Below are positions 26,673-35,468 of a stretch of DNA of 64,000 bases, piece after piece. The notes beneath the pieces are model-generated. The model had not been told where the DNA came from, searched no databases, and saw only the letters and a program-made list of their open reading frames with translations. Origin of the DNA: an uncultured Christensenella sp. Lineage in GTDB: Bacteria > Bacillota > Clostridia > Christensenellales > Pumilibacteraceae. The translations under genes were made by a program, and so were the position numbers. The first letter of the stretch is position 1, and the number at the start of each line of letters is the position of its first letter. Location of the stretch: contig CAJTLV010000001.1 of the NCBI GenBank assembly GCA_910577435.1, forward strand, positions 303,538 through 367,537. The letters run 5' to 3'.

Positions 26673-26823
26673 GACAACCGACTGAAAAATAAATTCAATC
26701 GATTGTCATTAAATTACTTCAATTAAATATAATTCATATTATTCGGCATTGACTTCCGTAACGGTTATGCCGAACCTACGGTCTTTAACGGATAAACACA
26801 GGTTTTTTTATCCGATAAAGACC
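26673..26823 (-). ncRNA. Candidate small structured RNA between the PPOX remnant and the HTH gene
   Basis: Three consecutive inverted repeats: 26780-26794/26809-26823 (15 bp, one mismatch, GGTCTTT...AAAGACC), 26742-26749/26767-26774 (TTCGGCAT/ATGCCGAA), and 26673-26686/26694-26707, which on the minus strand is followed by a T-run like an intrinsic terminator. The order suits a ~150-nt minus-strand RNA. I see no convincing promoter, so this is tentative. The wider 26478-26855 interval otherwise holds only the promoters and remnant listed. Confidence 0.35.
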
Positions 26824-26855
26824 ATAATAATTTGTAGAAAGAGGTCTTTGTTTGT

Positions 26856-27296
26856 ATGAAGCTGTCGATATTTGCCGAACGGCTTTCCGAGCTGATGTTC
26901 GAGGCAGGGTTGAACGGTCACACACTGCACAAAAAACTCGATTGCGGGTATAATACTATTTACAGGTATTTGCAAGGCACTCACGAGCCGACCGTAGAAA
27001 TGCTCGTGACGCTTGCCGATTTTTTCGTATGCAGTACCGATTTTCTGCTCGGTCTCGAAAACGAAAACTATTCGCGCGACTTTGAAAAATGCCCGCCGTT
27101 CGATACTCGCTTTTCCGAGCTTTTGACGCAATGCGGGATCTCGCAATACAGGTTGGAAAAGCTGACGGGAATATCCCACTCGACTATGGTTTATTGGAAA
27201 AACGGCACGAAAAGGCCTACCGTCGACAGCGTAATTCGCATTGCCGAAAAATTGAACGTAACCGTCGACTTCGTACTCGGCAGAAGCAAGCCGTAA
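26856..27296 (+). CDS. Transcriptional regulator with two XRE-type helix-turn-helix domains
   Basis: 146 residues made of two tandem Cro/C1-type HTH domains: residues 1-66 (LHKKLDCGYNTIYRYLQG as recognition helix, STDFLLGLE end) and 79-146 (YRLEKLTGISHSTMVYWKNG, VTVDFVLGRSKP end). The domains are clear paralogues. No ligand or dimerisation domain is visible. It is transcribed away from the GNAT-PPOX genes, and palindromic sites lie in the shared upstream region, so local control is plausible. Confidence 0.88.
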   Translation: MKLSIFAERLSELMFEAGLNGHTLHKKLDCGYNTIYRYLQGTHEPTVEMLVTLADFFVCSTDFLLGLENENYSRDFEKCPPFDTRFSELLTQCGISQYRLEKLTGISHSTMVYWKNGTKRPTVDSVIRIAEKLNVTVDFVLGRSKP

Positions 27297-27350
27297 ATTT
27301 TATCACCGCGATAATACTTAACTTCTCTATCATAAAACAAGCGCCCTAAG

Positions 27351-27430
27351 GGTATCTGTTATAGGGATTTCCTTGTGGACAAAGAAATAGCGCACTATCT
27401 TCGCTTGCGAAGTATAGTGCGCTATACTTT
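27351..27430. repeat. Palindromic dispersed repeat, copy B (inverted relative to copy A)
   Basis: Hairpin ATAGCGCACTATCTTCG/CGAAGTATAGTGCGCTAT (27388-27425) plus a flank whose reverse complement reads like that of copy A (CTATAACAGATACC). It lies between the convergent 3' ends of the HTH gene and the 27459 gene. Confidence 0.8.
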
Positions 27431-27458
27431 ATAAAAGATTATAAAGATAAATTGAAAT

Positions 27459-27866
27459 TTATAAATAATGTTTTTCTATCATTTCTGTGACGTAATCTTT
27501 AAGAATTTTTCTCAGCTCTTCATAACAATCGAACGCATACCTGTCAAATTCGTCAAAAGCGTTTATTAAAATCTCATATTCCGGGTCTTCTCCGAGAGAA
27601 AGATATTTATCGTATGCTACATTAAAGTTTCTAAGCAACCCTTCCGGCAGAATAGAACGCAAATCCTTTATTCTATCTTCAAGCCGATTATCAAACTTAG
27701 CCATCGAGAAAAAATCAAAATGACCTCTGCCTCCCATTATTTGTGTTTCATTCATAAACGAACAGTAATCAAAAAGCGCGGCATACGGGGCAGGCAATTT
27801 TTCTTTTCTATACGCCTTTTGTGCTTTGTTATACCAAGCATTATCTTTTGATTTTTTCCAAAACAT
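27459..27866 (-). CDS. Small hypothetical protein
   Basis: 135 residues, soluble, helical, rich in Lys/Tyr/Phe/Asp, starting MFWKKSKDNAWYNKAQKAYR. Contains a YCSFMNETQIMGGRGHFDFF stretch followed by DRIKDLRSILPEGLLRNFNVAYDKYL. GGAGGA precedes the ATG, so it is probably a real gene. More AT-rich than the core genes around it. Family and function not recognised. Confidence 0.7.
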   Translation of the reverse strand: MFWKKSKDNAWYNKAQKAYRKEKLPAPYAALFDYCSFMNETQIMGGRGHFDFFSMAKFDNRLEDRIKDLRSILPEGLLRNFNVAYDKYLSLGEDPEYEILINAFDEFDRYAFDCYEELRKILKDYVTEMIEKHYL

Positions 27867-27920
27867 TTCAATTCCTCCGCTAAATTACTATTTATCGCAG
27901 TTTCATTATAGCATAACCGT

Positions 27921-27957
27921 ATTAAAAAAGCAAGGACTGATTATCGTCCTTGCTTTA
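27921..27957 (-). terminator. Intrinsic terminator after hypA
   Basis: 10-bp perfect stem AAGCAAGGAC/GTCCTTGCTT, 8-nt loop, T6 on the minus strand, about 40 nt after the hypA stop. Confidence 0.9.
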
Positions 27958-27995
27958 ATCCCTATGAAATACACCCTTATTCGGACGCTTGTTTT

Positions 27996-28352
27996 TTATT
28001 CTACGGTATCGACCGCTTCTATCTGCTTAATATTTATCTCATTACCCGTCAAAAGAAAGGTGTGTCCGCTTCCGCAGTGCGGGCAGGTCTTGCCGTACTC
28101 TACCGTCGAATAGTCTTTGCCGCAGTTTTCGCAGTGAGTAACGGCGGGTATTTTTTCGATGATGATTTTCGCGTCTTTCAGCACCGTTTCTTTTTTGACC
28201 GCCCAATTCCAACAGTCCTCGAAGTAGTAAGGTATCACGGTAGACACCTCGCCGATCTCGACCGTCACCGAATTGATTTTTTTTACATTGTTTTCGGCGG
28301 CTATTTCGTTTACCTGTTTAATGCAGTGGAACACGACCCCGAGTTCGTGCAT
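27996..28352 (-). CDS. hypA: Hydrogenase/urease nickel incorporation protein HypA
   Basis: Nickel metallochaperone that works with HypB to load Ni into [NiFe]-hydrogenase precursors. 118 residues. Starts MHELG, whose His2 is the Ni ligand, and has the zinc site CENCGKDY...CPHCGSG near residues 74-97. The ATG shares one base with the stop of the upstream flavoprotein (TGATG), so translation is coupled. Last gene of the hypB-flavoprotein-hypA operon; no hydrogenase structural gene is in the window. Confidence 0.95.
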   Translation of the reverse strand: MHELGVVFHCIKQVNEIAAENNVKKINSVTVEIGEVSTVIPYYFEDCWNWAVKKETVLKDAKIIIEKIPAVTHCENCGKDYSTVEYGKTCPHCGSGHTFLLTGNEINIKQIEAVDTVE

Positions 28353-31213
28353 CAGCCTTTTTTCTCCTGCGCTTTTGCCGCCTTTTTGCGGGCTTTGACA
28401 AACGCCTTATCGGCTTTGCTCTTCGGCGAGAAAAGTATCTTTGTTCCGCGCTTGACCATATTAGGCAAGATGTGCTTGAACTTATCTTCGGCAACTACCA
28501 TATTGCTGGCTTCGGGCACGTCTCTGTGGAGCGTTATCGCGTCGAACTTGCATTTAGTCGTACAAATGCCGCAACCGATGCATCTGTTCGAGTCCACTAC
28601 GGTCGTGCCGCAACCCAAACAGCGTGACGTTTCGATTTTGACCTGTTCTTCGGTAAGCGTGCCGTGAGTGTCCTTGAACGATTTCGATTGCTCGCCCGCC
28701 GCTTCCTGCCGCGACGAATTGTCGTAGCTTTCCACGCGTATATCGTCCGTATCGATCGCAATGAAGTCGCGGCGGTTTCTGCCTATCGTCATATGCCCGT
28801 GCTGGACGTAACGGTGCAGAGATTCCGCCGCCTCGTGACCCTGCGCTATTGCGTCGATAGCGAATTTGGGACCGGTATAAACGTCTCCGCCCACGAATAT
28901 GTCTTCCTGCGCCGTTTGATATGTAAGCGGATCGGCTATCGGTCCGTTGCCGCGCCCGAACTCGACCTTACTGTCCTTTAACAGCTCGCCCCATTCGACA
29001 GACTGACCTATTGCAAATATGACCCTGTCAACGTCAACATTGATCGTATCGTTATCGTCGTATACCGGGTTGAACTTTCCGTTTTCGCCGTAAACGCTCA
29101 CGCACTTCTTGAACACTACGGACTTCGCTTTACCGTTTTCTACGATAATTTTTTGAGGACCCCATCCGCAGTTTATAACGACGCCGTCCTCTCTCGCCTC
29201 GTCGACCTCTTCCTTGCTCGCGGGCATAATGTCTTCGGTTTCGAGACACAGCATAGTAACGCTCTTAGCGCCGCTTCGCGCAGAAACGCGCGCCGCATCG
29301 ATAGCGACGTTGCCGCCGCCCACGACCACGACATCGCCGTTAAATTTGGATTTACCAGTATTCGCAGACCTGAGATATTCGACAGCTGTCGTCACTCCGT
29401 CGGAGTGCGCTCCCGATATATCGGGGATCTTACCGCCCTGACAACCTATCGCCACATAGAACGCCTTATACCCTTGACTGCGAAGTTCGTCGAGCGTAAT
29501 GTCCTTGCCCACTTCGGTTTTTAGCCGTATATCGACGCCCATCTCTTTCATAATGTCTATCTCCGCGTCGATAACGTCCTTTTCAAGCTTATACGAAGGT
29601 ATGCCGTAAGTCAGCATTCCGCCCGCCTTTTCGTTCTTTTCGAATACGGTGGGATAGTACCCCATCTGCGCAAGATAGTATGCGCACGAAAGTCCTGCGG
29701 GGCCGCCGCCTATGATCGCTATTTTTTCTTGCCAACGCCCCATATTGGACGCTACAATTATATCGGGAACGTACCTGTGCTCGGCGTGAAGGTCCTGCTC
29801 CGCAATAAACTTTTTCACCGCATCGATCGAAACCGCGCGGTCTACGGTGCCGCGAGTACACGCGTCCTCGCAACGACGGTTGCATATCCTGCCGCAAACA
29901 GCGGGGAACGGATTTTCCTTTTTAATGACGGCAAGCGCTTCTCTGTACTTGCCCTGCGACGCCTTTTTCAAGTATCCCTGAACGGCGATATGCGCGGGAC
30001 ACGCCGTCTTACACGGCGACGTTCCCGTTTCGTGACAGTTGATCCTGTTCTTGTCGCGGTAGTCCTCGTCCCACATATGCTTGCCCCATTTGATTTTATC
30101 GGGCAAAGGCTGTTTGGGATATTTCACTTCACTGCCGTCGGCTTTGCAAAGTTTTTGACCGAGTTTCAAAGCGCCGGCAGGACAATATTCCACACACCCG
30201 CCGCACGCGACGCACTTCTCTTTGTCTACGTGCGCACGGTACGCCGACGCCGACATATTCGGCGTATTGAAAAGTTGCGAAGTGCGCAACGCATTACAGA
30301 TCTTGACGTTGCAGTTGCAAATGGCGAATATCTTGTTTTCACCGTCGATGTTGGTCACCTGATGGACAAACCCGTTGTCTTCGGCGCGTTTGAGGATCTC
30401 CATAGCTTCGTCGTATGTAATATCCCGTCCTCTGCCCGTTTCGCGGCAATAGTCCGCCATATCTCCGACGCCTATGCACCAATCCCTGTAATCGTCCGCA
30501 CAGCCTTCGTCGAGCTGCTTTCTGCCGTAACGGCACGAACAGATAGACGCGCCTATATGCCCCTCGTACTTTTTAAGCCAATACGAAATATGCTCTATAT
30601 CCATAGTCGTATTTTCCATAGATATAGCCTTTTCGACGGGAATGACGTGCATACCGATGCCCGCACCGCCGGGAGGCACCATCGCGGTCACGTGTTCCAA
30701 AGGCAGGAACGTCATACGCTCGAAGAACATAGCAAGCTCCGGATGTTTATCCATCAGCTTGGTATTCATATTGGTGTATTCCGCCGAACCGGGAACGAAC
30801 AGAGGCACCCAATAATGTCTGTCTTCGCGGTTGTACGTAGTGTTCGGGATCGGCCCGTCTTTCGTGTATTTGTCGCCGTAATCGTATTCGAGCATTCCCA
30901 AAAACGACAATTTATCCACAACGGCGTCGAACGTCTCATCGTCGAGCTCGGACATTTTTTTCAATACGCCGTATGGATATTTCTTTCTCGTCTCCATTTT
31001 GAGGAGAAGATCGAGCGAGTTTTCACGCTCGTCGGGCGTAAGTTCGTCCTCGAAAATACACGCAAAACCCCAATATTCGGGATCTTCCGTTTTTATTCCG
31101 TGAATTTTTCCGGGCAGTCTGTCGGTGACCCTGCGCACAAACTTCAACAGTTTGGGATTCGGGTCTTTGTCGTGCATATGAGCGGGTACGTATTTATTGC
31201 TCATTTCGGGCAT
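28352..31213 (-). CDS. Multidomain Fe-S flavoprotein oxidoreductase (GltD/NfnB-like core)
   Basis: 953 residues. Residues 1 to ~340 form a region with scattered Cys (CSCRYGRK, CNCNVKICN). A ferredoxin motif CVACGGCVEYCP (about 363-374) follows. Next come the GltD-type N-terminal cluster region (CKTACPAHIAVQGYLKK, CGRICNRRCEDAC), FAD motif IIGGGPAGLSCAYYLAQ, NAD(P) motif VVGGGNVAIDAARV, and a C-terminal ferredoxin motif CIGCGICTTKC. The core moves electrons between NAD(P)H, FAD and Fe-S clusters. Located 5 nt after hypB and overlapping hypA, it may pass electrons to a hydrogenase or similar Ni enzyme encoded elsewhere. ATG 31213 follows AAAGGAG. Confidence 0.88.
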   Translation of the reverse strand: MPEMSNKYVPAHMHDKDPNPKLLKFVRRVTDRLPGKIHGIKTEDPEYWGFACIFEDELTPDERENSLDLLLKMETRKKYPYGVLKKMSELDDETFDAVVDKLSFLGMLEYDYGDKYTKDGPIPNTTYNREDRHYWVPLFVPGSAEYTNMNTKLMDKHPELAMFFERMTFLPLEHVTAMVPPGGAGIGMHVIPVEKAISMENTTMDIEHISYWLKKYEGHIGASICSCRYGRKQLDEGCADDYRDWCIGVGDMADYCRETGRGRDITYDEAMEILKRAEDNGFVHQVTNIDGENKIFAICNCNVKICNALRTSQLFNTPNMSASAYRAHVDKEKCVACGGCVEYCPAGALKLGQKLCKADGSEVKYPKQPLPDKIKWGKHMWDEDYRDKNRINCHETGTSPCKTACPAHIAVQGYLKKASQGKYREALAVIKKENPFPAVCGRICNRRCEDACTRGTVDRAVSIDAVKKFIAEQDLHAEHRYVPDIIVASNMGRWQEKIAIIGGGPAGLSCAYYLAQMGYYPTVFEKNEKAGGMLTYGIPSYKLEKDVIDAEIDIMKEMGVDIRLKTEVGKDITLDELRSQGYKAFYVAIGCQGGKIPDISGAHSDGVTTAVEYLRSANTGKSKFNGDVVVVGGGNVAIDAARVSARSGAKSVTMLCLETEDIMPASKEEVDEAREDGVVINCGWGPQKIIVENGKAKSVVFKKCVSVYGENGKFNPVYDDNDTINVDVDRVIFAIGQSVEWGELLKDSKVEFGRGNGPIADPLTYQTAQEDIFVGGDVYTGPKFAIDAIAQGHEAAESLHRYVQHGHMTIGRNRRDFIAIDTDDIRVESYDNSSRQEAAGEQSKSFKDTHGTLTEEQVKIETSRCLGCGTTVVDSNRCIGCGICTTKCKFDAITLHRDVPEASNMVVAEDKFKHILPNMVKRGTKILFSPKSKADKAFVKARKKAAKAQEKKG

Positions 31214-31218
31214 TGTCG

Positions 31219-31893
31219 TCACACTCCTTTCGCAATTTTTATGCGGCTTAAAATCCATTTCGAAAATTCGTCTATTCCCTCGCCCGTCTTGGCACATATC
31301 CTAATTACACGTGCGGCGGGATTGCGCATCTTGATGTACTCCTCGCACTTGTCGAAATCGAAGTCGAAGTAAGGCGCTACGTCGATTTTATTTATAAGCA
31401 CCAAATCGCAGATAGAGAACATAAGCGGATATTTCAACGGCTTGTCGTGTCCTTCGGGAACGGACAGGATCATACAGTTATCCGTCGCGCCCGTATCGAA
31501 CTCTGCGGGACAAACGAGATTGCCGACGTTTTCGAGTATCGCAAGATCGACGCTTTCGAGATCTAATCCGTCAAGTCCCTGTCTTGTCATTTCAGCATCG
31601 AGATGGCACATTCCGCCCGTATGCAACTGAACGGACTGCACACCCGTCGCGGCGTAAATCTTCTTTGCGTCGACATCGGAATCTATATCGGCTTCCAAAA
31701 CGGCTATATTTATCTTGTCTTTAAGCGCGTTGATAGTTCGAATAAGCGTAGTCGTCTTTCCGCTGCCCGGCGACGACATAAGATTAAGCAGAAAAACACC
31801 TTTCTTCTTCAATTCGTCGCGCAGTAAATCGGCGTCGCGGTCATTGTCCTCGAACACACTTTTTTTAATTTCGATGATTCTTACTTCGTCCAT
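31219..31893 (-). CDS. hypB: Hydrogenase nickel incorporation GTPase HypB
   Basis: SIMIBI-class GTPase that drives Ni delivery with HypA. 224 residues, P-loop MSSPGSGKTTTL near residue 41, EADIDSDVDA, the metal-site region QLHTGGMCHLDA, ENVGNLVCPA, and guanine-specificity motif NKIDVAPYF. There is no N-terminal His-rich nickel store or CxxCGC motif, so it is the minimal form. First gene of the operon, with promoter at 31931-31959 and GGGGAG ribosome binding site. Confidence 0.96.
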   Translation of the reverse strand: MDEVRIIEIKKSVFEDNDRDADLLRDELKKKGVFLLNLMSSPGSGKTTTLIRTINALKDKINIAVLEADIDSDVDAKKIYAATGVQSVQLHTGGMCHLDAEMTRQGLDGLDLESVDLAILENVGNLVCPAEFDTGATDNCMILSVPEGHDKPLKYPLMFSICDLVLINKIDVAPYFDFDFDKCEEYIKMRNPAARVIRICAKTGEGIDEFSKWILSRIKIAKGV

Positions 31894-31930
31894 ATGGCTC
31901 CCCGTAATTTCGATTGGCGATATTACCGAG

Positions 31931-31959
31931 ATTCTAACATATTTTTATATGTATGTCAA
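31931..31959 (-). promoter_or_regulatory. Promoter of the hypB operon
   Basis: Minus strand TTGACA (31954-31959), 17-nt spacer, TAGAAT (31931-31936). Confidence 0.8.
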
Positions 31960-32017
31960 TAGACAACCGAAAAGATATTCGACAAATTTCGTGTAATTCA
32001 AAACCAGCACCCCTCCG

Positions 32018-33343
32018 TCAAACCGCCTCCGCGCGCGACAGAACGATCATAGCCTCGACATGATGCGTGCAAGGAAACATATCGTATACACGACAGTATA
32101 CGGGCGAATATCCGCCGACGGCATCGAGAAATATTCGAAGATCGCGACTCATCGTCGCGTGATTGCAAGATATGTAGATCAGCTTATTCGGCTGTAATTT
32201 TGCGATCTCGGTCATCACCGACGCGCCGCAACCCTTGCGCGGCGGATCGACCAGAACATCGACTTCGCCTTGTATTCCAAGCGTCGGCAAAACGTCCTCT
32301 ACATTGCCGCAAATGTTTTTGATCTTATTTCCGTTGCCGTTCATCTCGGCGGTGCGGTCTGCATCGATGACCGCCTGCGGAACACATTCCACGCCGAATA
32401 CCCGATCGCATTTCTTTGCCGCGAGATTGCTCGTTATGCCTATCCCGCTGTACAGATCGACAAGCGTCGGCGCGCTTATCTCACCTATCGCATCGGTGTA
32501 CAGCCTGTCGCGTATCTCGTCGTTCACTTGAAAAAACGAAAGCGGCGACAGCTCTGCGCTCACGCCGAGCACATCGACTTTCAATCGTTCGTTGCCCTTG
32601 ACAAGTCTCACGGAGTTTCCCATTATCACATTGTTTTTAACCGTATTGGGACAGATAAAGAAATCGCAATAACCCGGCAAACGCTCCGCAAGCACGTTCT
32701 CGCCCTCGAAACCGTCTGCCGCGACTACAAGAGCGACCGACAGTCTCCCGCCCGACTCGCGCAATGCCAAGTGCCGCAGCAGTCCTTTGCCGGTGCGTCC
32801 GTCATATACGGGAAGCCGATATTCGTTTGCGAACGCGCATACAGTCCGCACCGCGTCACGCACAGCTTCGCTCGAAAACAGACAGTCGACGGGTTCTACC
32901 ACGTGCGTGTTTTTGCGATACATTCCGAGTACGACGGCGCCGTCTTTATAACCGAACGGCATAGTGATCTTGTTTCGGCGCGACAACGGCGAAGAGATAA
33001 ACTCGATCGGAGCGACAGACAGCTTCGCTATTTTTTTCAGGTTATTTTCCAGCTCGCCGAGCAATGCGGCGCGACGGTAATCTTCGGACAAATGTCGGGT
33101 ATCGCACCCGCCGCATTTATAATAGTGCGGGCAGTCCGGTTCCACGCGCGACGGCGACGGCGACAGAACCTTAATTACGGACGCCGTCGCATAATTCTTT
33201 TTTACGGACTTGACGACGGCGCGCACCCGCTCGCCGCTCAGCGTGTACGGCACGAACACGACCTTACCGTCACAGCGCGCAACACCATCTCCGTCCATTC
33301 CGCAGGACAAAATATCAAGTTCGACGACATCGTTAACATTCAT
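32018..33343 (-). CDS. rlmD: 23S rRNA (uracil-5-)-methyltransferase, RlmD/RumA type
   Basis: SAM-dependent m5U formation in 23S rRNA (U1939/U747 class). 441 residues: N-terminal TRAM domain (VVELDILSCGMDGDGVAR), a four-Cys Fe-S site (CPHYYKCGGCDTRHL around residue 70), and a Rossmann domain with LVDLYSGIGITSNLAAKK and the catalytic Cys motif VDPPRKGC...YISCNHATMSRDL. One enzyme often methylates both sites in Gram-positives (RlmCD). ATG 33343 lies 6 nt after a perfect promoter, without ribosome binding site, so initiation looks leaderless. Confidence 0.93.
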   Translation of the reverse strand: MNVNDVVELDILSCGMDGDGVARCDGKVVFVPYTLSGERVRAVVKSVKKNYATASVIKVLSPSPSRVEPDCPHYYKCGGCDTRHLSEDYRRAALLGELENNLKKIAKLSVAPIEFISSPLSRRNKITMPFGYKDGAVVLGMYRKNTHVVEPVDCLFSSEAVRDAVRTVCAFANEYRLPVYDGRTGKGLLRHLALRESGGRLSVALVVAADGFEGENVLAERLPGYCDFFICPNTVKNNVIMGNSVRLVKGNERLKVDVLGVSAELSPLSFFQVNDEIRDRLYTDAIGEISAPTLVDLYSGIGITSNLAAKKCDRVFGVECVPQAVIDADRTAEMNGNGNKIKNICGNVEDVLPTLGIQGEVDVLVDPPRKGCGASVMTEIAKLQPNKLIYISCNHATMSRDLRIFLDAVGGYSPVYCRVYDMFPCTHHVEAMIVLSRAEAV

Positions 33344-33349
33344 ATATAC

Positions 33350-33378
33350 ATTATACAGCATACCGCGCTCGATGTCAA
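33350..33378 (-). promoter_or_regulatory. Perfect consensus promoter with leaderless start (rlmD)
   Basis: Minus strand TTGACA (33373-33378), 17-nt spacer, TATAAT (33350-33355), 6 nt, ATG. Confidence 0.9.
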
Positions 33379-33473
33379 TTCCACACCGAATCAAAAACGC
33401 GAACGGTATTATCCGGCGCACTGATACTTCGATAAACGCAACATAAAAGATTTGCGCTAACGGCAATAAACAG

Positions 33474-33502
33474 TTGACAAACTCCCCCGCCCGTGCTAAA
33501 CT
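33474..33502 (+). promoter_or_regulatory. Promoter of tRNA-Ala
   Basis: TTGACA (33474-33479), 17-nt spacer, TAAACT (33497-33502), 13 nt before the mature tRNA 5' end. Confidence 0.85.
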
Positions 33503-33515
33503 ATATAAGCCTTTT

Positions 33516-33591
33516 GGGGGTATAGCTCAGTTGGTAGAGCGCTTGAATGGCATTCAAGAGGTCAGCGGTTCGAACCCGCTTATCTCCACCA
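33516..33591 (+). tRNA. tRNA-Ala (anticodon GGC)
   Basis: 76 nt with encoded CCA. Acceptor GGGGGTA/TATCTCC (two G-U pairs), D arm GCTCAGTTGGTAGAGC, anticodon arm CTTGA-ATGGCAT-TCAAG with GGC at the centre, T arm AGCGG-TTCGAAC-CCGCT. The AT-rich insertion starts directly behind it. Confidence 0.95.
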
Positions 33592-33596
33592 GTCAA

Positions 33597-33640
33597 AACC
33601 TAAAACGAACCACAAATCAAGTGTTCGGGTTAGGTTTTTT
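33597..33640 (+). terminator. Terminator of tRNA-Ala, also repeat site 1
   Basis: Stem AACCTAAAACGAAC (33597-33610) / GTTCGGGTTAGGTT (33623-33636) and T-run. The CCACCA end of the tRNA plus this first arm is repeated at 38141-38163 and 38803-38827. Confidence 0.85.
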
Positions 33641-33762
33641 CTTTGCCGTTATTCGTTTGTTGCTATGCCGTGTAATGCCGTAGAATAGTCCTTAACGGCT
33701 CAAACGCTGTCGTGTTGCGCATTCTCTCAATATCACACTCAACGGCGGTTTATGCCGCGAAA

Positions 33763-33903
33763 GCCGCTTGACGTGAGAAAGGGGCGTGTTAGGCTACCAA
33801 AGCCAAAGGCAAACCAAAACCCGACTGATGTCAATCGGTCGGGTTGCAGCGTTTCGCCCTTTATTGCCTTACAACACGCTCCTGCGAGGCTCACGTCAAG
33901 CGG
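33763..33903. repeat. Nested inverted-repeat structure downstream of the recombinase gene
   Basis: Outer arms CCGCTTGACGTGAG (33764-33777) and CTCACGTCAAGCGG (33890-33903) are perfect. Inside are a second pair, GGGGCGTGTT (33781-33790) against AACACGCTCC (33873-33882), and a central hairpin CCCGACTGAT/ATCGGTCGGG. The whole could fold as one cruciform, as replication origins, oriT or recombination sites do. The 33641-33933 gap holds no gene. Confidence 0.7.
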
Positions 33904-33933
33904 AACGTGGAATAAATAACCGTTGTAAGTATC

Positions 33934-35433
33934 TCATACATACAGTTCTATCTCAAATTCAAGTTTGGTTATCTCGGCTCTATGCGGCACTTTGTAAGCG
34001 AGCTTAACGGATTTCTCGCATAATAAAAAGCCCCGACTGTCGGGACTTTCCATTATAGGGCTATTGAATTGTATCTCAATTCTATCGTCAAATAACACAA
34101 TTTGCTTTACGAGATAGTTGATGAGTAGTTTCGGTTCTAACGCCAACGCTTGCAAGTAAAACTCGCGTATTTGCGTTTCGGTAAGCTGTACTGCGGTTTT
34201 GCTTTTCTCGATGAGTATTTGCCGTTCCAATTCAGCTTGACGAACTTCGAGTTCTCTAATGCGCTTCATAGCCGTATTTGTAGTACCGCCGTTTTCAATA
34301 GCGGTCATTATATTGTTTATAGAATTTTCGGTAGTGCGCTGTTCTTTAAGTAATAAATTCAATACCACGTTTGCTTGCGACTGTCTTTGCTGTTCTTGCA
34401 TTAAGCAATTTACAATATAGTCAAGGTTATTCGTCTTTTGTATTTGCTCTATTACGCAATCGAGCACGATTTTTTCCAATACTTCTTTGCGTACTGCTTG
34501 CTTGTTGCAATCGGTAGTTTTCTTTTTGCGACCGCAACATTTGTAATAATACTTCCGCTCGCCGTTGCGTGCCGTGCCGTTTTCGCCGATTATGCTTTTA
34601 CCACAATAACCGCACACGATTTTGTCTTTGAGTAAATACGTTACTTCTTCACTGCGTTTGCCGAACTTATTGGCGTTTACTTTTTCACGGACTTTGTTAA
34701 ACGTTTCGGTATCTACGATTTGCGGATAGATATTGTCGAACACTTCACCGTTAAATCTATATATACCCGAATAACGTTCGTTCTTTAATATGTTGTATAT
34801 CGTATTTTGAGCGAAAGGCTTGCCGTTATACAAAATACCTTTACTTGTCAATTCGGCTATTATGTCTTTTACAAATGCGCCGATTGAATAGCGGTCATAG
34901 ATATACCGTATAACTTCGGCTTGTTCGGGTATGATTACGGCTTTCTTGTCAACGTTCTTGTAACCGTACGGCAGTTTACCGCCTGTAAGGTTGCCTTTTC
35001 TACGGCTCTCGTTATTGCCGCGACGTATCTTTTGCGAAAGCTCTACGCTGTAATACTCGGCATAACCCTCTAACATACTTTCGAGTATAATAGCTTCGGG
35101 GCTGTCGGGAATATACTCGGTAGCCGATACGACTTTAACGCCGTTGTCTTTAAGCGTTTTCTTGTGCATAGCCGTTTCGTATTTGTTACGAGAAAAGCGG
35201 TCAAACTTGTAAACGAGTACAATGTCGAACGCTCTTTTCGCACTGTCTTTTATCATACGCTGAAAATCGGGGCGATTATCGTTCGTACCCGTCATAGCGC
35301 GGTCTATGTAAGTGTCGAGTATGAGTATGTCGTTGTTCTTGGCGTATTCCGTACATACTCGGAGTTGTCCGTCAATACTTTGCTCGGTTTGGCTGTCACT
35401 CGAATATCGAGCATATATTACTGCTGTTTTCAT
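33934..35433 (-). CDS. Large serine recombinase (site-specific integrase)
   Basis: 499 residues. N-terminal resolvase domain with catalytic Ser in YARYSSDSQ (near residue 11), DRAMTGTNDNRP and YKFDRFSRN; then a recombinase domain (GKLPYGYK, ILKNERYSGIYRFNG); a zinc ribbon CGYCGK...CCGRKKKTTDC; and a coiled-coil stretch near 350-420. This is the standard integrase of mobilisable elements and phages in Firmicutes. A GGAG site precedes the ATG. It is probably the enzyme that integrated the 33.6-38 kb insertion. Confidence 0.93.
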   Translation of the reverse strand: MKTAVIYARYSSDSQTEQSIDGQLRVCTEYAKNNDILILDTYIDRAMTGTNDNRPDFQRMIKDSAKRAFDIVLVYKFDRFSRNKYETAMHKKTLKDNGVKVVSATEYIPDSPEAIILESMLEGYAEYYSVELSQKIRRGNNESRRKGNLTGGKLPYGYKNVDKKAVIIPEQAEVIRYIYDRYSIGAFVKDIIAELTSKGILYNGKPFAQNTIYNILKNERYSGIYRFNGEVFDNIYPQIVDTETFNKVREKVNANKFGKRSEEVTYLLKDKIVCGYCGKSIIGENGTARNGERKYYYKCCGRKKKTTDCNKQAVRKEVLEKIVLDCVIEQIQKTNNLDYIVNCLMQEQQRQSQANVVLNLLLKEQRTTENSINNIMTAIENGGTTNTAMKRIRELEVRQAELERQILIEKSKTAVQLTETQIREFYLQALALEPKLLINYLVKQIVLFDDRIEIQFNSPIMESPDSRGFLLCEKSVKLAYKVPHRAEITKLEFEIELYV

Positions 35434-35468
35434 TTGAGAAATCTCCTTTTAGATTGTTTGTTATTTTT

